DNA from: Mesorhizobium loti
GTDB taxonomy: Bacteria; Pseudomonadota; Alphaproteobacteria; Rhizobiales; Rhizobiaceae
Direction: 5' to 3'
NCBI RefSeq assembly: GCF_013170705.1
Contig: NZ_CP033334.1
Span: forward strand, 4,937,501 to 5,001,500
Length of the DNA: 64,000 nt
The position numbers and the translations under genes were made by a program. This document shows positions 38,706 through 44,720 of the stretch, one piece after another (positions within the stretch are counted from its first letter, which is position 1; each line of letters begins with the position of its first letter). The notes under the pieces were generated by a model. The model made no database searches, was not told where the DNA came from, and saw nothing but the letters and a program-made list of their open reading frames with translations.

Positions 38706-38719
38706 AGGAACATATTCCT
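38706..38719. promoter_or_regulatory. Small palindrome, possible operator
   Basis: AGGAACATATTCCT has 5-bp arms (AGGAA/TTCCT) around CATA and lies 12 bases upstream of the minus-strand zinc-ribbon gene, 28 bases from the LexA box. It could be an operator for the divergent region. Confidence 0.35.
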
Positions 38720-38735
38720 GCTGGTCAAGACCCTC

Positions 38736-38764
38736 TTGACTCTTTTGTTCTCATTTCGTTCACT
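38736..38764 (+). promoter_or_regulatory. SOS promoter: LexA box inside a sigma70 promoter
   Basis: A perfect alphaproteobacterial LexA box, GTTC-TCATTTC-GTTC (38747-38761), sits between a good -35 (TTGACT, 38736-38741) and a weak -10 (TTCACT, 38759-38764). LexA bound there would block RNA polymerase. The downstream operon includes an SRAP gene, which fits SOS control. Confidence 0.8.
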
Positions 38765-38787
38765 GTTGGCAAAATGGAGACAGACCG

Positions 38788-39075
38788 ATGAAAACGATGC
38801 GAGCCACTGAAGCGGAGCAACCTGAACTGTTCGCCGAGGTCAGGCGAGAGATGCCCGCTATACACCGTGCCGCCGCGAAGATGGCGAAGCAATTGCGGGG
38901 GCTGAGCGGCGTCAGCCAGAAGCAGGCCATCGCCGAGGTGACGACATGCTGGATCATGGCGCTCTATCCCAATGACTTGAAATTGGCGCTCTCGTTGTCC
39001 GATGCGATCCGTGACCAGGTAGACATTAATTTGCAGGAGTGCTGGAGGACGCGCGACCTTCAAAAGCAGCATTGA
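38788..39075 (+). CDS. Hypothetical protein, first gene of the SOS-boxed operon
   Basis: A 95-residue mostly helical protein (REMPAIHRAAAKMAKQLRGL, QKQAIAEVTTCWIMALYPND). A GGAGA lies about 7 bases before the ATG. It begins 27 bases after the LexA box and ends 4 bases before the SRAP gene, so it is the first gene induced by DNA damage. I do not recognise it. A minus-strand frame over it was rejected because this frame has the ribosome site, promoter and operon context. Confidence 0.65.
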   Translation: MKTMRATEAEQPELFAEVRREMPAIHRAAAKMAKQLRGLSGVSQKQAIAEVTTCWIMALYPNDLKLALSLSDAIRDQVDINLQECWRTRDLQKQH

Positions 39076-39079
39076 AGCC

Positions 39080-39772
39080 ATGTGCGGTCGCTACACTCGA
39101 TATCTCTCATGGTCGGAAATCCACCGGCTCTACCGGCTGACAGCGCCAGCCGAGACCGGCCGCAACGACGAGCCGCGCTATAACATCGCCCCGACGCAGG
39201 ACGTGCCTTTCGTCACCGCCGGCGAGAATGGAAACCACCGCCTGCGCGAGGGGAGATGGTGGCTCGTTCCGTTCTGGGCGAAGGAAATCCCCAAGGCGGC
39301 CATGTTCAATGCCAGGATCGAGGGTGTCGATACGGCGCCGGCCTTCCGTGACGCCTTCAAATCAAAGCGCTGCCTGATCCCGGCCGATGGCTTCTACGAA
39401 TGGACGATATCGCCGGCCGACGGCAAGAAGGATCCCTGGCACATCTACCAGCCCGGCCACGCGCCCTTCTCGTTCGCCGGACTGTGGGCCTACAATTCCA
39501 ATCTCGACATCACCAGCTGCACCATCATCACCGAGCCCGCCGGCGAGCCGATGAAGAACCTGCACGATCGCCAGCCCGTCATTCTCGACCCGGCCTATTA
39601 CGATGCCTGGCTCGACCCGTCGACGCCGAAGGAATATCTAAAGGACATCCTCAGCCACGACATCGACGGCCAGCTGCAGTTCAATCGCGTCGGCCGTGAG
39701 GTCAATTCGACGGTCATCAACAAGCAGCCCAACGACCACCCTGCCCTGGTCGGGCCGATCAATCCGCTGTGA
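39080..39772 (+). CDS. SRAP-domain protein (SOS-response-associated peptidase, YedK/HMCES family)
   Basis: The 230-residue protein has all SRAP catalytic residues: C2 (MCGRYT; exposed after Met removal), N77 in FNAR, E107 in PADGFYEW and H162 in LHDRQPVIL. These bind abasic sites in single-stranded DNA and form a stable thiazolidine crosslink that shields the lesion. A LexA box lies upstream of its operon. It probably protects phage or host DNA during SOS induction. Confidence 0.93.
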   Translation: MCGRYTRYLSWSEIHRLYRLTAPAETGRNDEPRYNIAPTQDVPFVTAGENGNHRLREGRWWLVPFWAKEIPKAAMFNARIEGVDTAPAFRDAFKSKRCLIPADGFYEWTISPADGKKDPWHIYQPGHAPFSFAGLWAYNSNLDITSCTIITEPAGEPMKNLHDRQPVILDPAYYDAWLDPSTPKEYLKDILSHDIDGQLQFNRVGREVNSTVINKQPNDHPALVGPINPL

Positions 39773-39957
39773 GTGACGAACCCGCGAGGCTTGCCGAAGG
39801 CATGACGCCAGCACCGCGCGACCGCGCCAAGGTGCTGGGCCACACATGCGAGCATGATGGCTGCGGGAAGGTTGCCGGCTGGGGATTTGCTCGGCCCCGA
39901 ACGGAATCGCACTGGTTTTGCTTCGAGCACCGCGGCAACGGCGATCCGTGTCTGTGA
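39769..39957 (+). CDS. Small cysteine/histidine-rich protein downstream of SRAP
   Basis: A 62-residue protein starting at a GTG that overlaps the SRAP stop by 4 bases. It has CEHDGC near the middle and CFEHRGNGDPC near the end, suggesting one bound zinc. Third gene of the SOS-boxed operon, so possibly an accessory of the SRAP protein. No characterised family recognised. Confidence 0.65.
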   Translation: MSDEPARLAEGMTPAPRDRAKVLGHTCEHDGCGKVAGWGFARPRTESHWFCFEHRGNGDPCL

Positions 39958-40002
39958 GGTTCGTGATGGCGAAGCCACCGAAAAATCAGATGTTGTCAGC
40001 CG

Positions 40003-40179
40003 TCAAGCTTGCCTTCGCCTCCAGTCCTCAGACCGCTCATTATTGAAGGCGACCGCTTGCTCGAGTGACGGAAACGGCCGAGCAGTTATGGAACCGTCCG
40101 GCATCATCTCGACCGCCAGGAAAGGCAGCCCCTTGATAGGCGGCGGGTAAATAATGAAGGCGGGCGCAATCTGTTTCAA
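40003..40179 (-). CDS. 58-residue hypothetical protein with TTG start, downstream of DUF768
   Basis: The frame starts at TTG within the DUF768 stop (TTGA overlap) and encodes KQIAPAFIIYPPPIKGLPFL and so on to SEDWRRRQA. The sequence is protein-like: proline-rich hydrophobic start, then a helical end. No ATG is available, so translation would rely on coupling to DUF768. It continues the DUF768 operon; function unknown. Confidence 0.55.
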   Translation of the reverse strand: MKQIAPAFIIYPPPIKGLPFLAVEMMPDGSITARPFPSLEQAVAFNNERSEDWRRRQA

Positions 40180-40397
40180 TCAGGGAGACCCGGGTCAAAA
40201 TGCACGATCGCGTCAAGGATCGTGCGATACAGGCTGTCAACCTCTTCGTCGATCTCAGGGCGTTTGATGCCCAGCGCCTTTGCATCAGCGATCAGCTTGT
40301 GCGTGAGTTCGTCAATCGAGACGACATCACCTGTCGCCGTCTCGCGGATGTTGTTCGCGATCCATCGGTGGAGAAAATTGATGCCGCGTGTGCTCAT
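40176..40397 (-). CDS. DUF768 family protein
   Basis: A 73-residue protein starting MSTRGINFLHRWIANNIRET and ending in an acidic helix (EIDEEVDSLYRTILDAIVHFDP). This family is abundant in Mesorhizobium and has no known function. It overlaps by 4 bases the stop of a decayed upstream frame and by 4 bases the next 58-residue gene. A truncated paralogue lies at 43016-43114. Confidence 0.85.
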   Translation of the reverse strand: MSTRGINFLHRWIANNIRETATGDVVSIDELTHKLIADAKALGIKRPEIDEEVDSLYRTILDAIVHFDPGLPD

Positions 40398-40504
40398 TCA
40401 GCCTTAAGCTCGCTCGGCGAATTGAGTTCCAGCAACACCTGCTGGGTCGCCTCCTTGAGCCGCAGCTGAGGAGCGGCAGTGAAGATACGGCGGGGATTGG
40501 TGCG
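40394..40504 (-). pseudogene. C-terminal remnant of the gene that normally precedes DUF768
   Basis: Thirty-six codons remain open (NPRRIFTAAPQLRLKEATQQ, then VLLELNSPSELKAE and stop), closing with an ATGA overlap on DUF768. An in-frame TGA lies just upstream and no start or ribosome site is visible, so only the tail survives. The same ELKA-stop/MSTRG junction occurs at 43111-43114. The Crp/Fnr gene now occupies the space. Confidence 0.5.
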
Positions 40505-40525
40505 TCAAACGTGCTAGGGTCAGCG

Positions 40526-41281
40526 ATGTCCAGTTTGACAACGCCGCTGATCCGAAAGCTCGAAAGCCTAGGTCGACTTTCGTCAGATGAACGCGAGAGC
40601 GTCGAAGCGATGCCGCTTTTGGAAAAGGCGTTGATGCCTGGTGAGCAGATCGCGCTGGAAGGGAATGTACCAAGCCACTGCTGCTTGGTCGTTGAAGGGC
40701 TCCTGCGGCGATACAGCACTTTGAGCAACGGCACTGTGCAAACACTCTCAATTCACGTCGCCGGCGATATACCCGATCTGCAAGGTCTGCACCTTAGAAG
40801 CATGGATCACACTCTCGCATCGATCGGTAGAAGCAAGGTTGGCCTCATCGCGCACCGCGACATCCTCGAAGTTCTCCGCAAATCACCTCGTCTGGCAAAT
40901 CTATTTTGGCGTGAAAGTTTGGTTGATGCAGCGGTCGCGCGCGCCTGGGTCAAGGTTTTGGGGGGCCATGATGCGTTCGGCAAGTTAGCTCACCTCGCCT
41001 GCGAGCTTTACGTGCGCATGGAGGTCATGGGGCTGGTAAGGAAGAATTCTTATCCCTTACCGCTAACTCAGGTTCAGCTCGGCGAGACTATCGGGGCGAG
41101 CGTCGTTCACGTAAATCGCATTTTGAAGAAACTGCGCGGTGACCGCCTTTTGGAGCACAAAAACGGGCGGCTGGTAATCATGAACTGGGACGGCCTAAGC
41201 GAGGTGGCAGATTTCGATCCGGCATACCTGAACCTGCGAGATCCACACTATTTGAATTTAAAGCCAGCGGCTGGGCGTTAA
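40526..41281 (+). CDS. Crp/Fnr-family transcriptional regulator
   Basis: A 251-residue regulator. The N-terminal cyclic-nucleotide-binding-like fold includes LMPGEQIALEGNVPSHCCLVVEGLLRRYSTLSNGTVQTLSIHVAGDIPDLQGL. The C-terminal winged helix-turn-helix has LPLTQVQLGETIGASVVHVNRILKKLRGDRL. Fnr iron-sulfur cysteines are absent. Similar short Crp-like regulators are common in rhizobia. It faces a set of small stress-like genes, but its targets cannot be deduced. Confidence 0.88.
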   Translation: MSSLTTPLIRKLESLGRLSSDERESVEAMPLLEKALMPGEQIALEGNVPSHCCLVVEGLLRRYSTLSNGTVQTLSIHVAGDIPDLQGLHLRSMDHTLASIGRSKVGLIAHRDILEVLRKSPRLANLFWRESLVDAAVARAWVKVLGGHDAFGKLAHLACELYVRMEVMGLVRKNSYPLPLTQVQLGETIGASVVHVNRILKKLRGDRLLEHKNGRLVIMNWDGLSEVADFDPAYLNLRDPHYLNLKPAAGR

Positions 41282-41422
41282 CAGTATCGATTCACTCCTC
41301 CCGAAGTCTCGACAAGGGTCGGCATAACTGGAGGACAGAGCATCAAAAACGGAGACGCAGCCCGCAATTGCTCGGGCCAAGGATCGGCGCCGGGAAGTCT
41401 CTTCGGCAGACGATGGCGGTAC

Positions 41423-41773
41423 CTATATCGTGCTTTCTGCGATCCGCCACATAAGAAGACAAAGGGCCGCACCGAACGCAAAGAGCGTATAGATAACAAG
41501 AATTAAAAGAACAGGGAAATAGTCACTGCGGTAGGATGCCGCGATCGCTCGGATTAGAGGATTCTGGAATACATCCTCGTTGTTTGCTGCAACTCCGGTG
41601 CTCGGAGTTCTACTCTCATCCATCGGCTGTGTCGGCGCCGGCTTCGCAGTCGTCTTAGTCTCGGCCGCCTTTAAAATTCCGTTTGATATACGGGTCGCCG
41701 CCGCCAACGGATCACCGGCGAGCTGGTCCTGCGTGACCGGTTTGGCGACGATTTCAGCCGCGCGCGTGCCCAT
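41423..41773 (-). CDS. Small membrane protein, C-terminal helix
   Basis: A 116-residue protein: polar, Ala/Thr/Pro-rich first 80 residues, then one membrane helix (FPVLLILVIYTLFAFGAALC) near the C-terminus. Third gene of a minus-strand operon of small membrane proteins, 56 bases after the previous gene. No family recognised. Confidence 0.6.
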   Translation of the reverse strand: MGTRAAEIVAKPVTQDQLAGDPLAAATRISNGILKAAETKTTAKPAPTQPMDESRTPSTGVAANNEDVFQNPLIRAIAASYRSDYFPVLLILVIYTLFAFGAALCLLMWRIAESTI

Positions 41774-41829
41774 GGCGTCTTCGTACCCCTAAGTTCCATC
41801 GGATTCGACGGCAGTCTCGACTGTTGCGT

Positions 41830-42141
41830 TCATATTCCATGGACCAGCACAAGGTAGATGGCGGGGATTAACATCAACCAGCCGCCCGTTCCCAGGATCA
41901 CCCAAATAGCCGTGCGCTCGGTCTGCCTGATAAGATCGCTGATGTATTCCTCGGCACTCAAAGACACGGCGTCTGGCCACCCAGGCTCAGGCGCATGATT
42001 GTCATTCGCCGGATCGTTAGCGTCGCCAGCCTCACTCGATCTCCCGGCCAATGCCAATTGGGAGATAGAGGACCCGCCAGACCACCGTGGCAGCCCGCGG
42101 GTCCTCTCAGCACAGGAAGGGACATAGGGGTGCCGAACCAT
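41830..42141 (-). CDS. Small membrane protein, C-terminal helix
   Basis: A 103-residue protein with a disordered N-terminus (GDANDPANDNHAPEPGWPD) and a C-terminal membrane helix (AIWVILGTGGWLMLIPAIYL). The same layout as the following gene suggests related function. It starts 6 bases after the stop of a 30-residue membrane peptide. The true start may be an internal codon. Confidence 0.55.
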   Translation of the reverse strand: MVRHPYVPSCAERTRGLPRWSGGSSISQLALAGRSSEAGDANDPANDNHAPEPGWPDAVSLSAEEYISDLIRQTERTAIWVILGTGGWLMLIPAIYLVLVHGI

Positions 42142-42147
42142 GAGATG

Positions 42148-42240
42148 TCAACCAAGCACAATGCCCATCACCAGAAAGGTGACGGCTGTCGCGAAAATAG
42201 GTGCTAGCAACCAGCGTGCCTGACCAACACTTTTATCCAT
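42148..42240 (-). CDS. 30-residue membrane peptide
   Basis: This short frame reads MDKSVGQARWLLAPIFATAV followed by a hydrophobic end: one membrane helix. A GGAG stands 7-10 bases before the ATG, and an EcfG-like promoter is centred about 38 bases upstream. It leads the operon with 41830-42141 and 41423-41773. Membrane miniproteins often adjust larger complexes; function unknown. Confidence 0.6.
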   Translation of the reverse strand: MDKSVGQARWLLAPIFATAVTFLVMGIVLG

Positions 42241-42265
42241 TCACTTTCTCCGCATTTGGATAAGC

Positions 42266-42290
42266 AACATCCTCCGCTCTGAACCGTTCC
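42266..42290 (-). promoter_or_regulatory. EcfG-type promoter for small membrane protein operon
   Basis: On the minus strand, GGAAC (42290-42286), 17 bases, then GTT (42268-42266) fits the alphaproteobacterial general-stress sigma consensus GGAAC-N16/17-CGTT apart from the C. Transcription would begin about 18 bases before the 30-residue gene. Confidence 0.5.
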
Positions 42291-42370
42291 CCTAGTCCCA
42301 GGAGGCAAGACTTTTGCGTTTTGCGACCGGACTTTGGTCTCTTCCGAGATCAGACTGAAGTCCCGCCATA

Positions 42371-42395
42371 GGAACCATGCGGCTGGCGGCAAGTT
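42371..42395 (+). promoter_or_regulatory. EcfG-type promoter for DUF1236 gene
   Basis: GGAAC (42371-42375), 17 bases, then GTT (42393-42395) matches the general-stress sigma pattern, 58 bases before the DUF1236 start. It is divergent from the similar site at 42266-42290 in the same 212-base gap. Confidence 0.5.
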
Positions 42396-42452
42396 CGGCA
42401 CGTCGGCGGGCAGAAAGTCCTGCTGTCACCAGATTAGGAAAGGAGAAAAAGT

Positions 42453-42752
42453 ATGAGAATGCACGTAACCAGCGCCGCAGCGGCGCTCGTCCTGCTTGCT
42501 GGCGTCGGCGCAGCGGCGGCAGAGGATGTTATCATCACACCGGAGCAGGACACCGTAGTGCGGGAATACGTCAAGAAGCAGCCGCTGGCTTCAGTCAAGA
42601 TTCCGGGAGTGGAGCTGAAGGTCGGCACCGCTCTGCCGGACACGGTCGAGCTCCACGAGGTTCCGAACGTCAAATATCGTTATGTGGTGGTCGACAAACA
42701 CACAGTTCTGGTCGACCCGGGAACCCGCAAGATTGTCAAAGTCTACGACTAA
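42453..42752 (+). CDS. DUF1236 exported protein
   Basis: A 99-residue protein with a signal peptide (about 1-23, ending AAAAED) and a DUF1236 domain (VVREYVKKQPLASVKIPG, then VPNVKYRYVVVDKHTVLVDPGTRKIVKVYD). AGGAAAGGAG precedes the ATG. DUF1236 proteins are rhizobial periplasmic proteins of unknown role; an EcfG-like promoter suggests stress induction. Confidence 0.85.
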   Translation: MRMHVTSAAAALVLLAGVGAAAAEDVIITPEQDTVVREYVKKQPLASVKIPGVELKVGTALPDTVELHEVPNVKYRYVVVDKHTVLVDPGTRKIVKVYD

Positions 42753-42815
42753 GACCCGAACGAAAGCACGCCCCGCCGCCAACCGTTGCGGCGGGGCAGA
42801 TCACCAATCGGACAA

Positions 42816-43022
42816 ATGAAGATGCAGAACCCAGAGGTCGAAACGACTGAATCCCTGGTCGCGCGCGTGGCCGATTTCCAGGCGAGAATGCGGGCAGCGC
42901 GTATAACCGAGGCCGAACTTAAAACCTTTCAAAAGGTCGCGGCCATCATGGACGTCGGTCACGGTCAGATTGCTGGCGACGACCTGATCGCTGCGTCTTT
43001 CCTCTCCGAAGCTGATCAATGA
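42816..43022 (+). CDS. Hypothetical small helical protein
   Basis: About 68 residues, mainly helical (ESLVARVADFQARMRAARITEAELKTFQKVAAIMD). It follows the DUF1236 gene by 63 bases and may share its transcript. It converges on the DUF768 remnant with a 7-base overlap. The start is uncertain between 42786, 42816 and 42822. No family recognised. Confidence 0.5.
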   Translation: MKMQNPEVETTESLVARVADFQARMRAARITEAELKTFQKVAAIMDVGHGQIAGDDLIAASFLSEADQ

Positions 43023-43114
43023 GTAGGATAGCGTAAGCAATTACAAAGCCTCGCGATGTCCGACAGGTTATCGCTTATCCATTCATGCAGAAAGTTGGCG
43101 CCGCGTGTGCTCAT
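43016..43114 (-). pseudogene. Truncated DUF768 gene
   Basis: The frame begins MSTRGANFLHEWISDNLSDI, clearly DUF768 for about 20 residues, then departs and stops after 32 codons. The intact copy is at 40176-40397; both share the upstream ELKA-stop overlap. This is the decayed end of a second DUF768 cassette. Confidence 0.7.
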
Positions 43115-43138
43115 TGAGCCTTAAGCTCGACCAGGGCT

Positions 43139-43369
43139 TTAGGTTCCGGCCGGCCCGTCGACTGCGTCTTCATCCACTTCGGCCTCCATGTCGGGGCTTA
43201 CTGGCTTCGGCTGGTCGCCGAACGCCACGCCGTCGAAGCCCTGCAGCCAGGCGTCGGCGTTTTCTTGCCAGAACTCAGGCACGGCCCGATCCTTGCCGTC
43301 CTTGCGCGCCTGGGCGCCGTACATCCAGGCGTAGTTCGCGCGCTCCTGGTCCTTCTTTGCGACTGCCAT
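43139..43369 (-). CDS. Hypothetical protein
   Basis: A 76-residue protein (KKDQERANYAWMYGAQARKD, VPEFWQENADAWLQGFDGVA) with an acidic tail. It follows the 68-residue gene by 11 bases. Just after its stop, another frame ends ...ALVELKAQ into the DUF768 remnant, so its original C-terminus may have been lost by a frameshift. No function known. Confidence 0.55.
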   Translation of the reverse strand: MAVAKKDQERANYAWMYGAQARKDGKDRAVPEFWQENADAWLQGFDGVAFGDQPKPVSPDMEAEVDEDAVDGPAGT

Positions 43370-43380
43370 CTGCGTTCCCG

Positions 43381-43587
43381 TTACCGGCCGAGCGGTTGCT
43401 TCGACAGAGTGAGCAATTCGATCTCGTCTTTGATGCCTGCCATGTAATTGGCGATGATCCGGGACGCGAGCGCGTCGCGCTCCTCTGTCCGAAAATCCGT
43501 CTTGAGTTGGTCGAAAACACGCCCCAGCAGTTCAACCTCGGATGGATCAAAGCTACCAGCCTCATGGGCCTTGTGTCGGATTGGCAT
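43381..43587 (-). CDS. Hypothetical protein
   Basis: A 68-residue helical protein (SFDPSEVELLGRVFDQLKTD, ERDALASRIIANYMAGIKDE) of a type I recall as frequent in rhizobia and of unknown role. A GGGGGT stands just upstream of the ATG. First gene of the decayed DUF768 operon. Confidence 0.65.
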   Translation of the reverse strand: MPIRHKAHEAGSFDPSEVELLGRVFDQLKTDFRTEERDALASRIIANYMAGIKDEIELLTLSKQPLGR

Positions 43588-43794
43588 CGGTCACCCCCAA
43601 CAACCTGAAGCCCCGATAAAATCACAGCGCCCGCCAAAGGCAAGCCGTTGAAACGGTCTCGCCTGCCGCAGCTTCTCTTCGCCCTTGAGCGTTTTCACGC
43701 GGCCGACCGGTGTCCGCGACATCGCAAGTTAGTGTGCGCCAATAGCACTGACCAGACCAAAGTCGGACACAAATGCGCAAAGGTCCTAGCTCGG

Positions 43795-43820
43795 GGAACA
43801 TGTCGGGCACTCAGCAAGTT
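43795..43820 (+). promoter_or_regulatory. EcfG-like promoter for zinc-ribbon gene
   Basis: GGAAC (43795-43799), 18 bases, then GTT (43818-43820). It places transcription start about 20 bases before the gene at 43848. The spacing is one base longer than in the two copies at 42.3 kb. Confidence 0.4.
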
Positions 43821-43847
43821 AGCCCCCAGCCGATGAGAGGCCTGCCC

Positions 43848-44087
43848 ATGCCGTTGTCATTTGAATTTCGCGATCACCTTTTCGAACTTCGTTGCCCGAC
43901 CTGTTCCCATCCAACGCTCAGAAAAGGTTCCTGGGTGACAACGATCCGCAATTTCAAATGCGCGAGCTGCGGAGCAAAGGTCCAGATCGGCTACCAAGAG
44001 AAGGTCAAGATGTTCGAGAAGTGCGTCAAAGCGATCAACTCGTCAGCCAGCCAAGTGCAATCCGCCAACGAACTTAAACCCGTGTAG
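43848..44087 (+). CDS. Zinc-ribbon protein
   Basis: About 79 residues, beginning MPLSFEFRDHLFELRCPTCS. CPTC and, 17 residues on, CASC form a four-cysteine ribbon, followed by a helical end. A GAGAGG 7-12 bases upstream supports the ATG at 43848 over earlier in-frame starts. It could bind nucleic acid; role unknown. Probably co-transcribed with the next gene. Confidence 0.65.
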   Translation: MPLSFEFRDHLFELRCPTCSHPTLRKGSWVTTIRNFKCASCGAKVQIGYQEKVKMFEKCVKAINSSASQVQSANELKPV

Positions 44088-44097
44088 ACAGTTCGCT

Positions 44098-44310
44098 ATG
44101 ACAAAACTATCCGATCTCGGACCACCGATCCCGTGCAAGCTGCACGGCGGCAAGCCGGAGCGAGAAGAAGACAATTTCTATTCGTGCCCCTACTGTGGCC
44201 AGATCGTCGATCAGCGCGTCTTGCGCCAAGTGATGTGGCACGAAGGCCCGGGCCACGAGCCTCTGGAGCCGGAGGATGGGGCAACAATCCTGATGGAGGT
44301 CCGCAACTAA
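44098..44310 (+). CDS. Small zinc-binding hypothetical protein
   Basis: A 70-residue protein with CKLH and CPYC separated by about 15 residues (a likely mixed Cys/His zinc site), then a helix. It starts 10 bases after the zinc-ribbon gene. No family recognised. Confidence 0.6.
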   Translation: MTKLSDLGPPIPCKLHGGKPEREEDNFYSCPYCGQIVDQRVLRQVMWHEGPGHEPLEPEDGATILMEVRN

Positions 44311-44324
44311 CCCCCGATGACACA

Positions 44325-44356
44325 CAAAAAAGCCCGCCGGCCGGAGCCAGCGGGCT
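44325..44356 (-). terminator. Terminator of the RiPP-like peptide gene
   Basis: On the minus strand, AGCCCGC pairs with GCGGGCT with a further CGG/CCG stack in the loop, followed by a run of six T. It lies 20 bases after the stop of the 32-residue peptide. Confidence 0.85.
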
Positions 44357-44376
44357 GACATTGTTTAATGCCGACG

Positions 44377-44475
44377 TCAGTCGATAAGTGGCGGTGGCGG
44401 CGATACGGCCTGCGCCACAACGTTCGACAACTTCTCACGCTTGGTGAGTTCTGGCTTCTGGTAAGCTTTCTTCAT
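44377..44475 (-). CDS. 32-residue peptide resembling a RiPP (lasso-type) precursor
   Basis: The peptide starts MKKAYQKPELTKREKL, a YxKPxLxKRExL pattern like the leader bound by RiPP recognition elements, and ends in a proline-rich segment (AVSPPPPLID). A GGGGGA lies 6-11 bases before the ATG. It has its own -35 box (TTGACA) and a terminator, so it is an independent small gene. No modification enzymes are nearby. If it is a RiPP precursor, the enzymes act in trans; it might instead be an unmodified regulatory peptide. Confidence 0.6.
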   Translation of the reverse strand: MKKAYQKPELTKREKLSNVVAQAVSPPPPLID

Positions 44476-44506
44476 GCGTGTCCCCCGGTTGTCCCTCAAG
44501 CCGGCA

Positions 44507-44535
44507 AAGTGTCTTCCGCAACGAGAATTTGTCAA
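44507..44535 (-). promoter_or_regulatory. Sigma70-like promoter for the RiPP-like peptide
   Basis: A consensus -35 TTGACA (44535-44530) and a weak -10 (GACACT/ACACTT at about 44513-44507) lie upstream of the peptide start at 44475. The -35 overlaps the stop of the preceding 35-residue frame. Confidence 0.5.
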
Positions 44536-44639
44536 CCCGGCAGCTCTGTTGCTTGGCCGACAAGCACCAGCTCGGCTGCTAGCCAAAAGCCCGATGCCAT
44601 AAAAAGCCCTATCACGATTGCAAATACTATCAGCCGCAT
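44532..44639 (-). CDS. 35-residue membrane peptide
   Basis: The short frame starts MRLIVFAIVIGLFMASGFWL and is one membrane helix with a polar tail (VGQATELPG). GAGG lies 9-12 bases before the ATG. It sits between the terminator at 44686-44720 and the RiPP-like gene. A membrane-acting or immunity role for the neighbouring peptide is conceivable but unsupported. Confidence 0.45.
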   Translation of the reverse strand: MRLIVFAIVIGLFMASGFWLAAELVLVGQATELPG

Positions 44640-44685
44640 ACTTCGCGCCCTCAATCGGGCGCCTGGTAACATGTCAGATAAAGAC

Positions 44686-44720
44686 AAAAAAGCCCGCCAC
44701 CGCGAAAACAGTGACGGGCT
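44686..44720 (-). terminator. Terminator of an upstream short transcript
   Basis: AGCCCGCCAC (44691-44700) pairs with GTGACGGGCT (44711-44720), one mismatch, and is followed on the minus strand by six T. It ends whatever is transcribed from 44.7-44.9 kb. Confidence 0.75.

Noticed and set aside
39854..40150. 98-codon plus frame after the SRAP operon
   Set aside because: Overlaps the 62-residue gene and the 58-residue minus gene; product not protein-like.
41278..41499. 73-codon minus frame after the Crp/Fnr gene
   Set aside because: Ser/Arg/Pro-rich with no ribosome site; overlaps the end of the 116-residue membrane protein gene. The 141-base gap seems empty.
42204..42401. 65-codon minus frame upstream of the membrane peptide operon
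   Set aside because: Covers the divergent promoter region and overlaps a better-supported 30-residue gene with a good ribosome site.
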